Origin: Strix aluco
Taxonomy: Eukaryota > Chordata > Aves > Strigiformes > Strigidae
Direction of reading: 5' to 3'
Assembly (NCBI RefSeq): GCF_031877795.1
Contig: NC_133933.1
Span: 25,944,029-26,008,028, forward strand
Length of the DNA: 64,000 bases
In this document: in pieces, positions 1-12,153 of the stretch
How the letters are laid out: every line of letters starts with the position of its first letter
Position numbering within the stretch: position 1 is the stretch's first letter
Position numbers and translations under genes: made by a program
The notes under the pieces: generated by a model
What the model saw: the letters and a program-made list of their open reading frames with translations, nothing else
Told to the model about the DNA's origin: nothing
Database searches by the model: none

Positions 1-2670
1 TCTCTGAACTCAGGCTAGACTTCACCCCAAAACAGTGCTGGCAGCCTGATACTACTTCCTACAAGGAGAAGGAAGGGGAGAATTTTATTCTTTTACTTTC
101 TTTTAATTTAATTATCTCCATTAATCTACAAGCTCTTTAGGCTCTCTACTGCTCCTTGAAGAAAAGGGATTTCCAAAGTGCACACTGTACAGGTAACTGC
201 AGCAACTTCATATATATTTTAGGACCAGTTTTGTCTCAGCAGAGCACAGTGCCTTAGCTAACAAGGGGCTCAGGATACAGAAAGGGAGACAACTGGTTTC
301 ACAGCACCCCGACACAAAACCTGTTCCCTCACCAGTCTTACAGTCAGGCAGAGGACAGAAGAGTTGTTCATCCCTGAAGTGAACCTTGGCCTGGGACTGG
401 CAAAGCCCTGGAAGAGCCAAAGTGACGTGGTGTGGTGTGGTACGGCTCTCCTCCGTTACAGCACTTCAAAAGCAAGCTGTGCAAGAGCGCTTCCTTGCTG
501 CTAACGTTGCAGGACAAAGGACAATAGCTGTGAGTCTTCTGCCATTTCCTCAGAGCCTATGGCAGGCTGGAGTAGTCATTAAATGCTCTGGCAAAACCAG
601 CAGAAATAAGCTTTATTCTGCTCTGTGACTCACTAAGCAGCCACTAGGAATAGCCAGTCTGTCAGGTCAGTGGAGCTCATTCCTGAAAGAAGCTTGGATG
701 AGTTGACTACTTCTTGCCACTCTTGCATGTGCTTCCCAAACTTATTTATCCTGCTGTTTCTTATAAAACATGGTGAAAGGCGTGAAGAAATCTGAAGGGA
801 ACCGGATAGCACAGTAGCACACCACTGAAAACAAAAACCTGCGAGGTGAAGCGATGGGTAGAGGTGCCAAGCACGTGCCTGAAGGAAGGAACGTATTTCA
901 TCCAGCTCAAACGTCAAATCAGATTTTCCCTGTACCATAACATCCACCACATCCCACCTCTGTCTATGAGAGGGTCAATGTCTGTTTTGTTCCTCAAAGG
1001 AATCAGGGGATAAGCTGCAGACACATCCATTTTAACAAAAGAGCCTGCCTGTGCCTGTGGGTTGAAAGCTCTCCCTGCTGGGGTGGCTCCTCAAGGCCAG
1101 CCTTGCCAAGAGCACATAAAGCCTGTACAGAAGCCGAGAGTTAATCCCAGACTGCCCTCTTGGCTTGGCAGGTGTCAGGGCTGCCCTGCAGAGCCCAGCC
1201 TCCTCACCATCATCAACATCTCGCTCTCCTCAGGGTCACTTGCAGACTTCCAGCACAACAGCTCTGCTTCAGCTGGAGGTTGCCATTTCTTGTCGGCTGA
1301 GCAGGATGACCTGCCACCCGATGCTGAGTTAGTCAGGGAATATTTCCTCATCTCTTATGTCACCGAGACAACATTTAACAACAGGGCTGCAGGATCTGCC
1401 CTGTCCCACCTGTTTGCATGGTAGCTAAGCCAGACCTGGCACAGCAGGAATGCTGCCTCGATTGACAGGAACTACAGCCCTCTGCCATCCACCCTGCTGA
1501 AAAATGAACCTCACCCCCCAGATTCAGATTTTCTAGATACTGCTGTGTGAGCTTGGCTGGTGGAGAGAGTAGCAAAGCCTCAGGTCAAGGCTTGGCCTCA
1601 CAGATTCACTCCACCAGCTCAGGAGTGAGTTACTGCTTAAGGAGAACTGGTAAGCAGCACTAATTGGTAGCCTCAGTGAGAACCGTCAGTTCATTTAGAG
1701 GAAGGAAAATAGGCTGACATGAATCACCAGCTGGTTTACAGCAACAGCATAGGTTACTTGCTTACTTTTTCTTTCTCTCTCCTCTTTCTTTCTTTGTTTT
1801 TGGCCTATTTTAGAAACACCGTTCAGCAGAAGCTGACTCACCAGTATGCATCAAGCTTTTCTTTTCACAGACTCACACAGAAACACCATTTACCTATAAT
1901 TTGGGTTCTGTATAGATGGCAACTGGGTTATTCCCTTGAAGTTGCACCACACAAGCAGAGACTATAGGTCAGCAGGCAAAAGTCAGAGGTAACCATTATG
2001 CTGAGCGGTTCACAAGCTAAAGTTCATGTTTACCTTTGTGTAAAGTCCCTGCACTGAACGTGCTGGACCCTGGGTGTTGCAATGAGGGAGCAGCCTTTCT
2101 ATTCAGAGGACACAAATAGATGGACACTCATTTCACACAGAAAAATTGGAGACATAAATCCCCTCTGCATTGCTTTAGTCATTTAAAGAAAAGCTCTAAT
2201 GATTCATGCTGTAAAAGCAGTGTAAAGCATAGAGTGGTGTAACAAAATTTGAAGTTAATCCCAAAATATGCAGGCCCATGTGGCATGTGGGTGTTAGGAC
2301 AGCCCCGTTCTTACTGCAAAAGACATAGCAGCTATTAATACCCTCTGGCACGCTGGTGGGATTGGAGGGACAGGTCCGTCCCCACAAGGAAGCTCAAGAA
2401 AAACAACTAAAGGCATGAAATCAGTGAATGAAATCCCTTTGTGGCTATTTCTACCCCAACTCGTGCAGCCTTAGACCCTCTGCAGCTTCATCTCCACACC
2501 TTGCCTCTCCTGTGCACTTCCACACAGTCTGGGCTACAACTGTGTCCTTCTAGAAGAGTGTTGAGGCCATGGGCAGAACAACACAGGGAAGTTTACACTG
2601 CAGCTTCCCCTCGCTGCTTGGGCCACCACTGAGAAACTCCTCCTTTGTGCGCTTGCTTATGTGTGTAAGT
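1..2670. other. Intergenic sequence downstream of C1orf115, no gene recognised
   Basis: I find no exon with homology that I recognise. Several open frames of 60-120 codons exist on both strands (the longest at 1062-1424, plus strand), but none resembles a known family and none has convincing splice sites. A pyrimidine-rich stretch lies near 1766-1800. In mammals the next genes after C1orf115 are the MTARC genes; no part of them is visible here. Confidence 0.5.
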
Positions 2671-2679
2671 AAACACACA

Positions 2680-3990
2680 ACATGGATCACATTACTTTTA
2701 TTTATAGTCCAGCTAGAAAAGAGCATTAAAAAAAATCCACCTTTGTTTCATTTGTTACATATAAAAGAAATGTAGTGTCGTTTGCTGAGACATGCAAACC
2801 CCTTCATTCAAAAAAGGCAAAAGAAAGCAAATGAACATTTTTTTCCAGATAATTCAACTCCTTGATTACAAAAACTATTAAAACTAGAAAGATCTAGAAT
2901 ACGGAGAAAGTACTAGCAGGGAAATAATTTACTGCTCTCATAAAAGACTGACAGAAAACAAAACCAAAACCCACAGAATTTTGAAGGCCCATAACCCCCT
3001 TGCTCCTGTGTCATCTGATGCTGACATCCTCTAGCTACAGCTTCCACATACAGAAATGAAGATGGATCCGGCAGGTTATCTGGCCCCATTCTAATACAAA
3101 ACAGTTGTACATTCTTGTAACAAATGCTGTATGCAGCTTTTTTCAGATGCCCTTTTTTTTCTTGGTGAACACTACAGAACTGGGTGTTCTTATGCCCCAG
3201 CTTCAGGTACGTCAGATAAAAACTCCATTCTCAGTAAAAAAAAATATATATGCAGGTTTTACAGCAGCGGAGGAAAAGTTTAAAATATTAACCACAGTGA
3301 ACCTTTAATGCCCCAAAATCAGCAGACAAACACACCTCATTGTCTTTCTGGATTTTTACACGGTCTTAAGATTTAAAGGCTCATTATTTCCAGTGTTGAA
3401 ATGAACAACTGTGATGCAGTAAAGCTCTCCATGTCTCAGACCACAGTCCATTTGTATCCAAGTATATTTTTAAGTACACTCATAATCTTAACCCTCTCAG
3501 GGGAAAAAAAAAAAAAGGACATCAGAAAACCAAAGACTACCTTTTCCTGATCCCTCGTTATCTGTTTCCTCCACTGCTTTGACAATTCCTCTCAGTAGCC
3601 AGACTTAGATCTCCACCTCCCCAGCTGCCCTCCCATCCTCTCTTTTCCTTCGTTTCTCTCTCCCTCACCTACTTGCTTTTCCATCTGTCCTTGGCTCCCT
3701 TCCACACATAGCACAGAGCTCTAGAAAACCAACTCATGTCCGAGAACAAACTTCAGCTCAATTAGTTGAAGATTATTTCCTCACCCTTGCATTTCTTTGA
3801 TCCGATCTGATTTTACAAAGCGCTGGATGTTTTTGCAGAGAAGAGCACTCAGTCCTGGGGAAGGGGCTGGCAGAAGGGCTCGGGGCTGGGACTGGTTGTC
3901 CAAGAGCTTTCTCAGATGTGAGTCTCAGATTTAATCCTAAAAAAGCAGCACTGGCCTCTCGTACTCCCCGGTGGGGCACAGGGAGCTGCG
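2680..3990 (-). other. C1orf115: Predicted 3'UTR of C1orf115
   Basis: This runs from just after the TAG stop codon to the poly(A) signal at 2697-2702. It has AT-rich parts, an A12-14 run near 3509 and a pyrimidine-rich block around 3600-3700. No splice sites or other exons are evident. Its extent depends on the poly(A) assignment. Confidence 0.45.
2697..2702 (-). terminator. Probable poly(A) signal of C1orf115
   Basis: The plus-strand TTTATT reads AATAAA on the minus strand. It is followed 15-30 nt further along the minus strand by a GU-rich stretch (TGTTGTGTGTTT, around 2668-2682), the usual arrangement of a vertebrate cleavage site. Cleavage would fall near 2675-2685, giving a 3'UTR of about 1.3 kb. 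The match is good, but the site is inferred without transcript data. Confidence 0.55.
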
Positions 3991-4110
3991 CTAGCGGACG
4001 AAGGATGCCACCTGAGCTGCCACTCCAAAGGGAGCAGAATAGGCCGTCGCTAATCCTTGCAGGCCGACCACCAAGTAGCGGCATCCCTTCTGCAGAGCTT
4101 TGCCGACGTT
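3991..4110 (-). CDS. C1orf115: C1orf115 exon 2 (coding part, 39 codons plus stop)
   Basis: The acceptor is CTCTCCGCAG on the minus strand, ending at 4111. The exon begins AAC GTC GGC AAA and ends TCC TTC GTC CGC TAG. Its product starts NVGK and ends ASFVR, almost the same as the C-terminus I recall for the human protein. It joins exon 1 in phase 0. Confidence 0.93.
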   Translation of the reverse strand, partial: NVGKALQKGCRYLVVGLQGLATAYSAPFGVAAQVASFVR

Positions 4111-6781
4111 CTGCGGAGAGAGACGGGAGAAGGGGATAAATAAAAGGAGAGGTGATAGAAAATACCATCACAGAAAATCGTTCTGACAGCCAGTGTCACT
4201 GACCCAGAAAATGAACTTCTCCCACAGCTAATGAGGGCTTGAGCATGAAACAACATTTCACCATCTATTTTTATATAGAAATACACACCCACAGAGTATA
4301 GTTAAACCAAATGAATGCAGCCTCCACAGGAAGCCAGGCTTTTACGTGGGCTTCTATTCAAGAATAAAATTAGTTTAAATTCACACCTAGTTCGTAAAGG
4401 CACATTTCCCACACACACGTGTTCTAAGTATGTTAGTAACTCTTAAAAGCACATAAGTTGTTAAAACTGGTGCTGAACAAAAAGGCAATAAATCACTGAG
4501 AATACTTTTATGGAAATTTCATTGCCTTTTGTCAAACCAAGATTTTTTTGGTCAAAATAAGAATGTTTTGACCCACTTTCATGTCTGTACACGTTTAAGA
4601 GCACATCTGTGTACTGCACTAAAGATCACTTGCTACAGATTATTTAAACTAAAAACCATAATCTAATTTTAATTTCACTCTTGATAGTTTTGCTCATATG
4701 ATCATATGGTCACGACTGGGAAATTAATACAATGAAGTCAGTTTGGAAGGAATATCAGAATTAACTCTTAGTAACACTTTACGGTTGTGTGGGACTAGAT
4801 CAAAATCATTCATTGAAATATGGAAAACACTGAAACAGAGGATATACTTTTAAATCTGTGAAATCTATTATATTCCTAGGATCTCTCAAAGCTGGATTAC
4901 AGTGGTACCGACACATGAAAACCTTCAGCTGTCATGATGCCACCACATAGCTGAATTTTGCTGTATTTAGTCCTATGGAAACTTACTTGAAGGGAGTTAA
5001 GATGGCAAAATAAAAAGGCAGCTTGAGCCTGAGGGTAGAGGCTGAGGGCACAGGAGGAGACGCAGGGCTTTCCCTTCCCACACCTGCCCCTGTCCTCCTA
5101 CTTCTTTCCTCCTTCCTGCAGCCTACCTACCTGGACCTCACCAACGCTTTCACAGGCTGTTCTTTATTGCCAAAGCCCAACGGGCAAACCTTCCCTGCTG
5201 GGATGTCGTCTGACCGATGCAAAAGGGAATACGCTGTGTCCAAGAGCTGGCCTGCGCTCTGAACATTGTTATAAGCACCCGTATACCAACAGCATGTATA
5301 GCAATAGCACCAATAGCAAAATCATGAACTGTGGCGACATAACGATGCTCACAAACCTGCTCTGTGTATAAATCAGGCCTACAGACTTGAGGCTGCTTCA
5401 TGCTACATGTGTTTACTGTGACTTGAAAATCACAGAGTTGGAAACTCAAAGTATCAAATCCATCATGAAAGAATGAAATATTCTGTTCATCTCTTTATGA
5501 AACAGGAGTATTTGTGAGGCAGCTCATGACTGTGCTCTCATCTGTAAACTCTGTGAATTTCAAAAGTAAGTAACTTGGCCAAGTTAACAGGCATTTTCTG
5601 CATGTCAGGCATAGCAAGCATACCTTTACCAAAATCATCATTTTTTTAAACAATGCAGTAGAAAGTCACATCTCATACCGACATCTGTAATCTCTCTAGT
5701 AGGAAAAGATCCCAACACCAAACAGGTTTTTCTTGCTGCCACAGAAACTATTTTTTGCTACAAATATCCAAGACATATCTGAGCTGTACTTAAATGACAT
5801 GAGCAAGAGAAAAATAACCGAATTCTTCTAAATAGCACTTTCATAATTATAGGCACCACCCACCCTCCAGGGGAAAAAAACCAAAAGAAACCACCAGACT
5901 CCAGGACTTGTGACTTCCCGCACAGGAAAGCAAAAGAACAATTTTGATCCAAAACAGTTGTTACACAATGAAGAACATGCTGCATTTTTTTCTTTAACTC
6001 ATACCACTGATTTTCAGGGGACACTTTAGAGGGTAACTGGCAAAGGAGTGTACTGGAGGGATAACATTTCTTTCGGACACTTAAGGAAAAAAAAAAAAAA
6101 AAAGCAAGCCGATTAACTGGCAGTTTTAAGGAATAGTGTCAAAACAAGGACGCCGAGGGAAATGTAGAACAAAGAAACGCAAAGTACCCGTCACATGGAT
6201 CAGCTTAGTGTCATTTTCACTCCGAAACGACAGATTTTCTACTCTTTGATCAGGCGAGGGTCGGTGTCCCAGCAGGACCGGCTCCTGCCCAGCAAGAGCA
6301 AGCGCAGCCAGCGGGCTGGCCCCCGCCTCGGAGCCAAGCGCCGGCGGTGCCCGAAGGACCAGGGGGACTTCGAGAGCCCCTCGGGGAAGTTGGTGCCGGC
6401 CGCAGCCGCCCGCGGAGCCCCCGCCGCCCGCGGAGCCGCCCCGGGAGCGCTCTCCCTCACCTTGCCGTACTTCTTCAGCCGCTTCCCGTAGGGCCGCTTC
6501 CCGGCGGCCCGCGGCGGGCGCAGCGGCTCGTAGGAGTCGGGCAGGAGGGCGAAGCGCACCTTCCTGGAGGCAGCGCCCGCCACCTCCTCCTCCTCCTCCT
6601 CCTCCTTCTTCTTGTCCTTCTTCTCCAGCGCCGCCGGCCGCGGAGCCCCCGCGCTGCCCCCAGCCGCCGCCTCCTCCTGCTGCGGCTCCTCGCTGGGGAG
6701 GATGCAGACCCGATCCTCGCCGGGCCGGCGGCGGGAGAACCTGCCCCTCGCCTTGGCGCCCAGCCGCGCACCCACCGTCAT
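3991..6781 (-). CDS. C1orf115: C1orf115 (RDD1) orthologue, two coding exons, 146 aa
   Basis: Coding sequence is join(6781..6461, 4110..3991). The protein starts MTVGARL, as in human C1orf115 (142 aa, from memory). In order it has a basic N-terminus (residues 1-20), an Ala/Pro-rich low-complexity part with a Lys cluster followed by seven Glu (about 35-66), the conserved motif [13 protein letters not shown] (75-87), a basic GKRLKKYGK (99-107), then a conserved C-terminus (108-146) whose residues 119-145 are hydrophobic and could associate with a membrane. The start codon at 6781-6779 was chosen because MTVGARL is the family N-terminus and -3 is A; the frame is also open further upstream, but only through GC-rich sequence. 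The human protein is reported to affect drug sensitivity through trafficking of the ABCB1 efflux pump (hence RDD1); I infer the same here only by orthology. The upstream neighbour on the same strand is MARK1, as at human 1q41. Confidence 0.92.
4111..6460 (-). other. C1orf115: C1orf115 intron (2350 nt)
   Basis: It is bounded by GTGAGG at the 5' end (6460 downward) and CGCAG at the 3' end (4111). It contains an A17 run at 6087-6103 (plus strand). I see no other exon in it. Confidence 0.85.
6461..6781 (-). CDS. C1orf115: C1orf115 exon 1 (coding part, 107 codons)
   Basis: This very GC-rich exon ends AAG|GTGAGG, giving KKYGK as its last residues. It contains a (GAG)7 run at 6584-6604 coding Glu60-66 after a Lys-rich stretch. 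Most of the length differences from the human protein, as I recall it, lie in this low-complexity middle part. Confidence 0.92.
6584..6604 (-). repeat. (GAG)7 trinucleotide run coding seven glutamates
   Basis: Seven consecutive GAG codons (read on the minus strand) follow three AAG codons in C1orf115 exon 1. A pure codon repeat like this is prone to length change, so allele lengths may differ between individuals or related species. Confidence 0.95.
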
Positions 6782-7439
6782 GGTGCTGCCGGGCGACGGC
6801 CCCGCTCCGCGCCGGCCCCGCTCCCCGCCGCGCCACAGGTGTGCCCGGCGGCGCCGCTGCCCCCTCTCCGGGGCGGGACGGCTGCGGGAAGAGACGCCCC
6901 GGCCCCCGCCGCCGTGCGGGCCCTGCCCGCGGAAACCAGCCCGGGGCAGCCAGGCGAGGGCGGGAGGAGCCGCGGCGCCGGGCACCGTCCCCGCTCCGGT
7001 GCGGGAAACCGCGCCTCGCCTTGCCGGGGGAGGGGGGAGTTGCCGGGGGACGCGCGGGCCTCGCCCCCGCCAGCTGAGGACGGGGGGGGCAGCCCCTGCC
7101 CTGCGCCCGGGCCCCGCCGCCCCCACGCCGCGACCGTCTGGGAGAGGACGCGCTGTTCCCGTGCGGGAGAAAGCAAGGCGACCTCCTGGGAATGCCTCTG
7201 TTTCGGGTGTTCCTACCTCGGCCTCGGATGAACAGCCCCTCCAGCGCACAGGGCTCCGCTCCGCTGCCCCTGGCCGAGGGGAGAGCACCCCAGGCTTCCT
7301 GCAAAGGCAAAGCTGCTCACTGGTTTTTGCCCAAACGCGGGGGGACGCCGCCGGCCCCGCGCCCCCGCCGCTGGGTGGGCTGAAGTTTATCGGCTGCGCT
7401 TCCTACGCGGCGTCTGCGTGGCTGGGGTGGGTCAAGAAA

Positions 7440-7783
7440 GGCGAAATTGTATAGGGAGGATCCATATAATTTATTAAACCGGTTGGTGTATTTATCAACA
7501 TTTGATACATATGCAAACACTTCAGACGATAATAAAGGGACAGGCCAGTCCTTTACTGGGGGTTTTTCTTACCGAGGAACAAAGCCGTGAACCCGTGTCT
7601 CCCTGAGATGCACCCTTAACACCTTTAGGTGCTCCTGCACCCAGCCTAGTTATCAGCCCCAAGGACGGTGGTTCACCATCGCCACAGCTCCAGCCAGAGA
7701 GCTGTGGGACGGACCGGCCAGTCCTCTGAAGGGTGGAAGACGTGAGCTACATCTCAGGTCTGTCACTACGGGAAGAGTGCTCT
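7440..7783. other. Intergenic sequence between the CpG island and the CR1 fragment
   Basis: GC content falls abruptly after 7440. The decamer GGCCAGTCCT occurs twice (near 7543 and 7710). No gene is recognised. Confidence 0.5.
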
Positions 7784-8270
7784 ATCACAGAATCACAGAA
7801 TCGTCTAGGTTGGAAAAGACCTTGAAGATCACCCAGTCCAACCATTGACCTAACACTGACAGTTCCCAACTACACCATATCCCTCAGCGCTAAGTCAACT
7901 TTACTCTTAAAAACCTCCAGGGATGGGGACTCCACCACCTCCCTGGGCAGCCCATTCCAACGCCTAACAACCCGTTCTGTAAAGAAATGCTTCCTAATAT
8001 CCAGTCTAAACCTTCCCCAGCGCAGTTTGAGGCCATTACCTCTTGTCCCGTCACTTGTCACTTGGATAAAGAGACTCATCCCCATCTCTCTGCAACCTCC
8101 TTTCAGGTAGTTGTAGAGGGCGATGAGGTCTCCCCTCAGCCTCCTCTTCTCCAGACTAAACACCCCCAGTTCCCTCAGCCGCTCCTCGTACGACATGTGC
8201 TCCAGACCCTGCACCAGCTTCGTTGCCCTTCTTTGGACACACTCAAGTGATTCAATGTCCTTTTGTAGGA
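7784..8270 (-). mobile_element. CR1 LINE fragment, 5'-truncated, with the 3' end of its reverse transcriptase ORF
   Basis: The plus strand begins with the reverse complement of a CR1 3' end (TCACAGAATCACAGAAT), so the element lies on the minus strand. Read on that strand, about 130 codons are open up to a stop at 7870. They carry CR1 ORF2 C-terminal motifs: [72 protein letters not shown] and [15 protein letters not shown]. Similarity fades near 8265-8275, which I take as the 5' truncation point. The lack of stop codons suggests modest age, but a fragment of this kind cannot move by itself. CR1 is the dominant avian LINE and supports the bird assignment. Confidence 0.93.
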
Positions 8271-10970
8271 CAATCCCTTCCCATAATTTCATATTAAAGG
8301 CATCACCACTCCTGTTCCCATCATCAGGGTTTAAATTTAAACCTCCAGAAGGCTGAGGTGGAGACCAAAACCCAGGACAGGATTTCATGCTGAGTATCGG
8401 TCCCAAACGCCTTCCCCCAGGCTCTGGCTGCAGCAGCGCCTGCAGGGCCTGTTTCTGAGCCCCCCCTTTGCTCCCCCACCTCCTAGAGCCAGATGCTGAA
8501 CTTGCCTAGATCCTGGCGGTGTGGGTGTGTCCTGAACATGGCAGAAACGGCAAAACAGAGTAGCACCATAGGTCCTGTCCCAAGTACATATTTTAACAAT
8601 AATCACATTAGGGAGCCTGAAGCAGCAAGGTATAGATGTTAAATTTTGCATGCTCTGATACATTGCTGTAGATTTTAATGTGCTACTTTGTTACATAGTT
8701 TGAGGGATGAAGTAATTGCTTGATGCTGATTAAGTAGCAGCATCAAGAAATAAAATATCGATAATCTGGAAGCAGCTGCTGAACATCTTGTTAACCTCAA
8801 ACTACCTTGAAAAATTTTAAACAAAAAAAATGTATTATTTTCCTGGGACTTTGAAAAGTGTTTATGTCTAGGTTTTCTATTTATAGATCCATTACTGAAT
8901 GTATACTTTGCCCCTGAACGAGAAGTGCAACCATAGTGAAAGATAATCAGTCTTCTCAAGAAGGCAGGCCTTTCCCCACAGACTGGGTTTGTACCTCGTG
9001 AGCTTGTTTCATTTTCCAGAGTTCAGCTTTGAAACCTCGGAGATTTACAACTCAGCTGAGATTTACTGTCTCCGTTTACGTGGCGGCAGGGGAACCACAA
9101 CACGGCCTGAGGTAAGGTACCTCTTAGGTGTATGACACTGTGGGACGTGTCATTCAACAGTCTCGTGTCTAACAGCCATGGAATTTTAGCTTCATCGTAA
9201 CTACGTGGCATCAGTGATGCCGCTGGGTTCTCAAGCATTATTTTTCATCCACAGGAGTAGTGAATGTTTATAGTCCTTTCACTGACCTATATACATTTGA
9301 ATGTTTTAAATTGGACTGCATGAAAAGGGATCTTAGTTTGGAAGTGTCTGTATACCTTAAATAAAGAAAAAAAAGAAAAAAAAGCAAAAAATCAATCCCA
9401 ACCCAAACAGAACCATGCAGTAGTCTTAACTGTTCACCCCCCACCCACCCTAAACACCCCCTAGAAATGTTGCTAAGAAATTACACCTGAATACATAGGC
9501 CCTCTGAAGATCTGGGACATCCCTACCCCTTCCTGGAGCTGTGGAACGTGACATGGCATTTAATTGTCTTTTGGATTTCTCAAGTTAAAGCTCTGCTGAT
9601 AAAATGCAACACTGATCCCCTCCCACATGAAAGTCAAGCTGCATTTCGGATCCAAATGTTCTTATCCCACTCTTAGCTAAGGAGTAACTTAGATGTAACA
9701 GGTATGTAACAAGGCAGCTGTTGAGGGACCCAGAAAACCGGCATTGAGGATTCAGCATGCAACGTGCTAAGTAGGGTCTGCTTGCCAATAAAACCAGCAG
9801 TTCTAAAAAAAGTCTCTCTCTTGGATCTTCCCATCTTATTCCTGCCAGGAACAGGAGATTTAGAAAGCCAGATGAGGCATGAGGGTGCAGCTACACTCAG
9901 ACTGTGCTCTCGCTGAAGCACCTGGTGTATCTGCTACGGAAAGCGTGACGTGGTTCACCGCTCATCTTCCAACAAGGCAAAAGAAAGGAGGTCAGTGGGT
10001 TTGGGAATCGGGGCAATTTCACACTGCTGGCAGTTCCTGGAAACAAACACCATTTGTAAACTGCCCACATACAAAAACATTACAGTGGCACTTCGGGGTG
10101 CCGTGTTTCAGGGGAGAGGTGAACTAAAATTTGGAACCTCTGTCCTCTGGAAATGCTATCTGTGTTTTGTGGACCGTTAGTACATCTCTGGTTACACGAA
10201 GCACTGAAAACCAGCAACAATCTAGGGCAAAGTTAGCTGTGTAAAAACATGGCCTGTAAAGCGGGAAGCTAGCCTAAGTACTTAATCTACTGCCTCACAG
10301 CATGACCTATATTTTTTCCAGTGAACCTTCTGAAAAGGCAAAAGGTTTTGTTTCATGACTAGTTCATAGGTGATCTTGGATTAAGTCACGGTTACGTTCC
10401 AGCAGTGTATTTTCAAGGATAATTGAACATTCATGGACATTTACCGGTAAATTGAGCAGACACTCAAACCCCTCCCGAGGCTGATTTTTGGTGAATTTCT
10501 GGAAAAGCTCCTGGGCATCGATTTCTAAGAAGTGCTAAACCACAGGTACTTTCTGGACACAGAACCGATGCAATGCTAATCCTGAATTTACACAATGTTG
10601 AAGTCTGAACCCCTTTAGACTATTTCGCTAGCTGCAGTAATTGCGTTTTTTTTATAAAGGGCAAACAACAAGTATTTTAGTATGAGAACTGTTCAAGTAA
10701 GTTTTAATAGAGTGCACCAGTGAATCAAGATGACTTGCATCAGATTTTGTTTCAATGAACATCAGATAAAAAAAGAAAAGGGGCTACAGTTCTTTCTTTC
10801 CAAACACCACCCTTTTTCTAAGGCAACAATACACGTCCATTTCCGAACATAACTGTTACATAGGAAAGCTACATCACAGTACAGTATGTAAAGTCCATCT
10901 CGGTCAAGAAGCCATTAGAGAATGGCACATTTACTACACTTACAGCCTTCTAACTTAGGGTTACAGAGTT
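8271..10970. other. Intergenic sequence between CR1 and the MARK1 3' end
   Basis: This AT-rich sequence contains an A-rich stretch at 9360-9390. I recognise no exon or repeat family; open frames here are under 100 codons and lack homology that I know. Confidence 0.5.
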
Positions 10971-10985
10971 TACCACAGCTTTTTT

Positions 10986-10998
10986 TTTAATTTTTATT
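10986..10998 (-). terminator. Candidate distal poly(A) signals of MARK1
   Basis: On the minus strand AATAAA (10998-10993) is followed at once by ATTAAA (10991-10986) within an A-rich run. The sequence just beyond is moderately GT-rich. A 3'UTR ending here would be about 1.45 kb. This is the better of the distal candidates, but there is no direct evidence of use. Confidence 0.35.
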
Positions 10999-12153
10999 TT
11001 TTAAAGTGACAATTTCTTAATGAACTTTCTATTCTTCACAAGAGTGTGCAGATGGGGCCCATATGTTGATATTACAGTAATTACGACATTAAATAACATT
11101 GCACAACCAACCTCTATGGTTAATTCAGTACAAAATAACAAGTATTAAAATGTACCAGTACTAGTGGTTTTACATAGTTTATAATCATTAATTATGAAGG
11201 AAAAAAATGTGGGTGGTTTTTTTTTTTTCTTTTCTGTAGGCAAGTGCCTAATTACAAAGCTGCACATTACAGGCATAATGATGTGGAATAAATACAAGAA
11301 ATCTGGTAAAATATTAAACACAAACAGGTTACATGGGAACAAACTGTACAACCACAAAAGCATAAATCAACAATTTATCATTATAAACAAGGTATGTTTA
11401 GCTGTAAAATATTATGTGGAATTGCATGTACTCTTTGGGGGCACATGTTCCAAAAGCCAAGCTAATTCCTGAGGTGGTATTATTAACTTATACAATTGGT
11501 CAACACTTCAGATTATCTTGTGCTATTAAACAGTCCCGATATTAATATATTTCCATAAAATGGAATTTATAGTATTCTGAAGGCAGCAAACAAGTGATAT
11601 TTTATACCATGATATTCAAATGAAATAATTACGGTTCTCCATTTTGGTGCTACATTTGTTAATGGGCCATGGGAGTAAGCACTGTAATTTGCAGACAGAA
11701 CATCACTTACGCCTGGTTTCTGTTCCCCCACAGCTCTGAGCTGGCCCAAGGCAGAACAAAGTTTTTAAACTGTAAGTGCCAACACTGTAAACATGTTTGT
11801 TTGTTTTTTTGTTTTTCCCCAACTAAACACTGTCCAATAACAAGGATAAGAGCCAAAGATAAGCAGGAACAGTCTCGTGTAGAACAAAAGCCGATTATTC
11901 ATCGACTTCTGGTTCAAATCATGAGCAATCGTTAAATAATTAAAAATGGTCATGCTACAGTTGTGAAAACTATTTTTGTGCATTTGACTCAGGAAACAAG
12001 TTTTTTAAAAAACGCATGATAGAGGTAAGACTTATAAAACCCACCAAAAATGTAAATGATAGGGAAGAACTTTTCCAACTCAAAGCATCAAACGTACATT
12101 TCTGTGCAGAAATCTAGACAACTATACAAGATCTGAATTTAAGCAGTCATCTT

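Larger units (their letters stand above)
6290..7430. promoter_or_regulatory. CpG island over the C1orf115 promoter and first exon
   Basis: G+C content and CpG frequency rise sharply here compared with the AT-rich flanks. A GC box (GGGGCGGG) lies at 6870-6877, about 90 bp upstream of the start codon. No clear TATA box is seen close to the start codon, so initiation is probably dispersed. Long open frames on both strands across the island result from the lack of AT-rich stop codons and are not genes. Boundaries are approximate. Confidence 0.8.

Noticed and set aside
1062-1424. 120-codon plus-strand open frame
   Set aside because: No recognisable homology, no splice or poly(A) context and ordinary base composition for non-coding sequence.
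6347-7231. 294-codon open frame on the plus strand with a long leucine run
   Set aside because: It is the antisense shadow of the C1orf115 CpG island; the Leu run is the complement of the GAG/AAG codons.
6126-7310. 394- and 349-codon open frames on the minus strand across the GC-rich island
   Set aside because: They result from the near absence of stop codons in CpG-rich DNA. Only the part from 6781 to 6461 in one frame matches a known family; upstream sequence is Arg/Gly/Pro/Ala low complexity.
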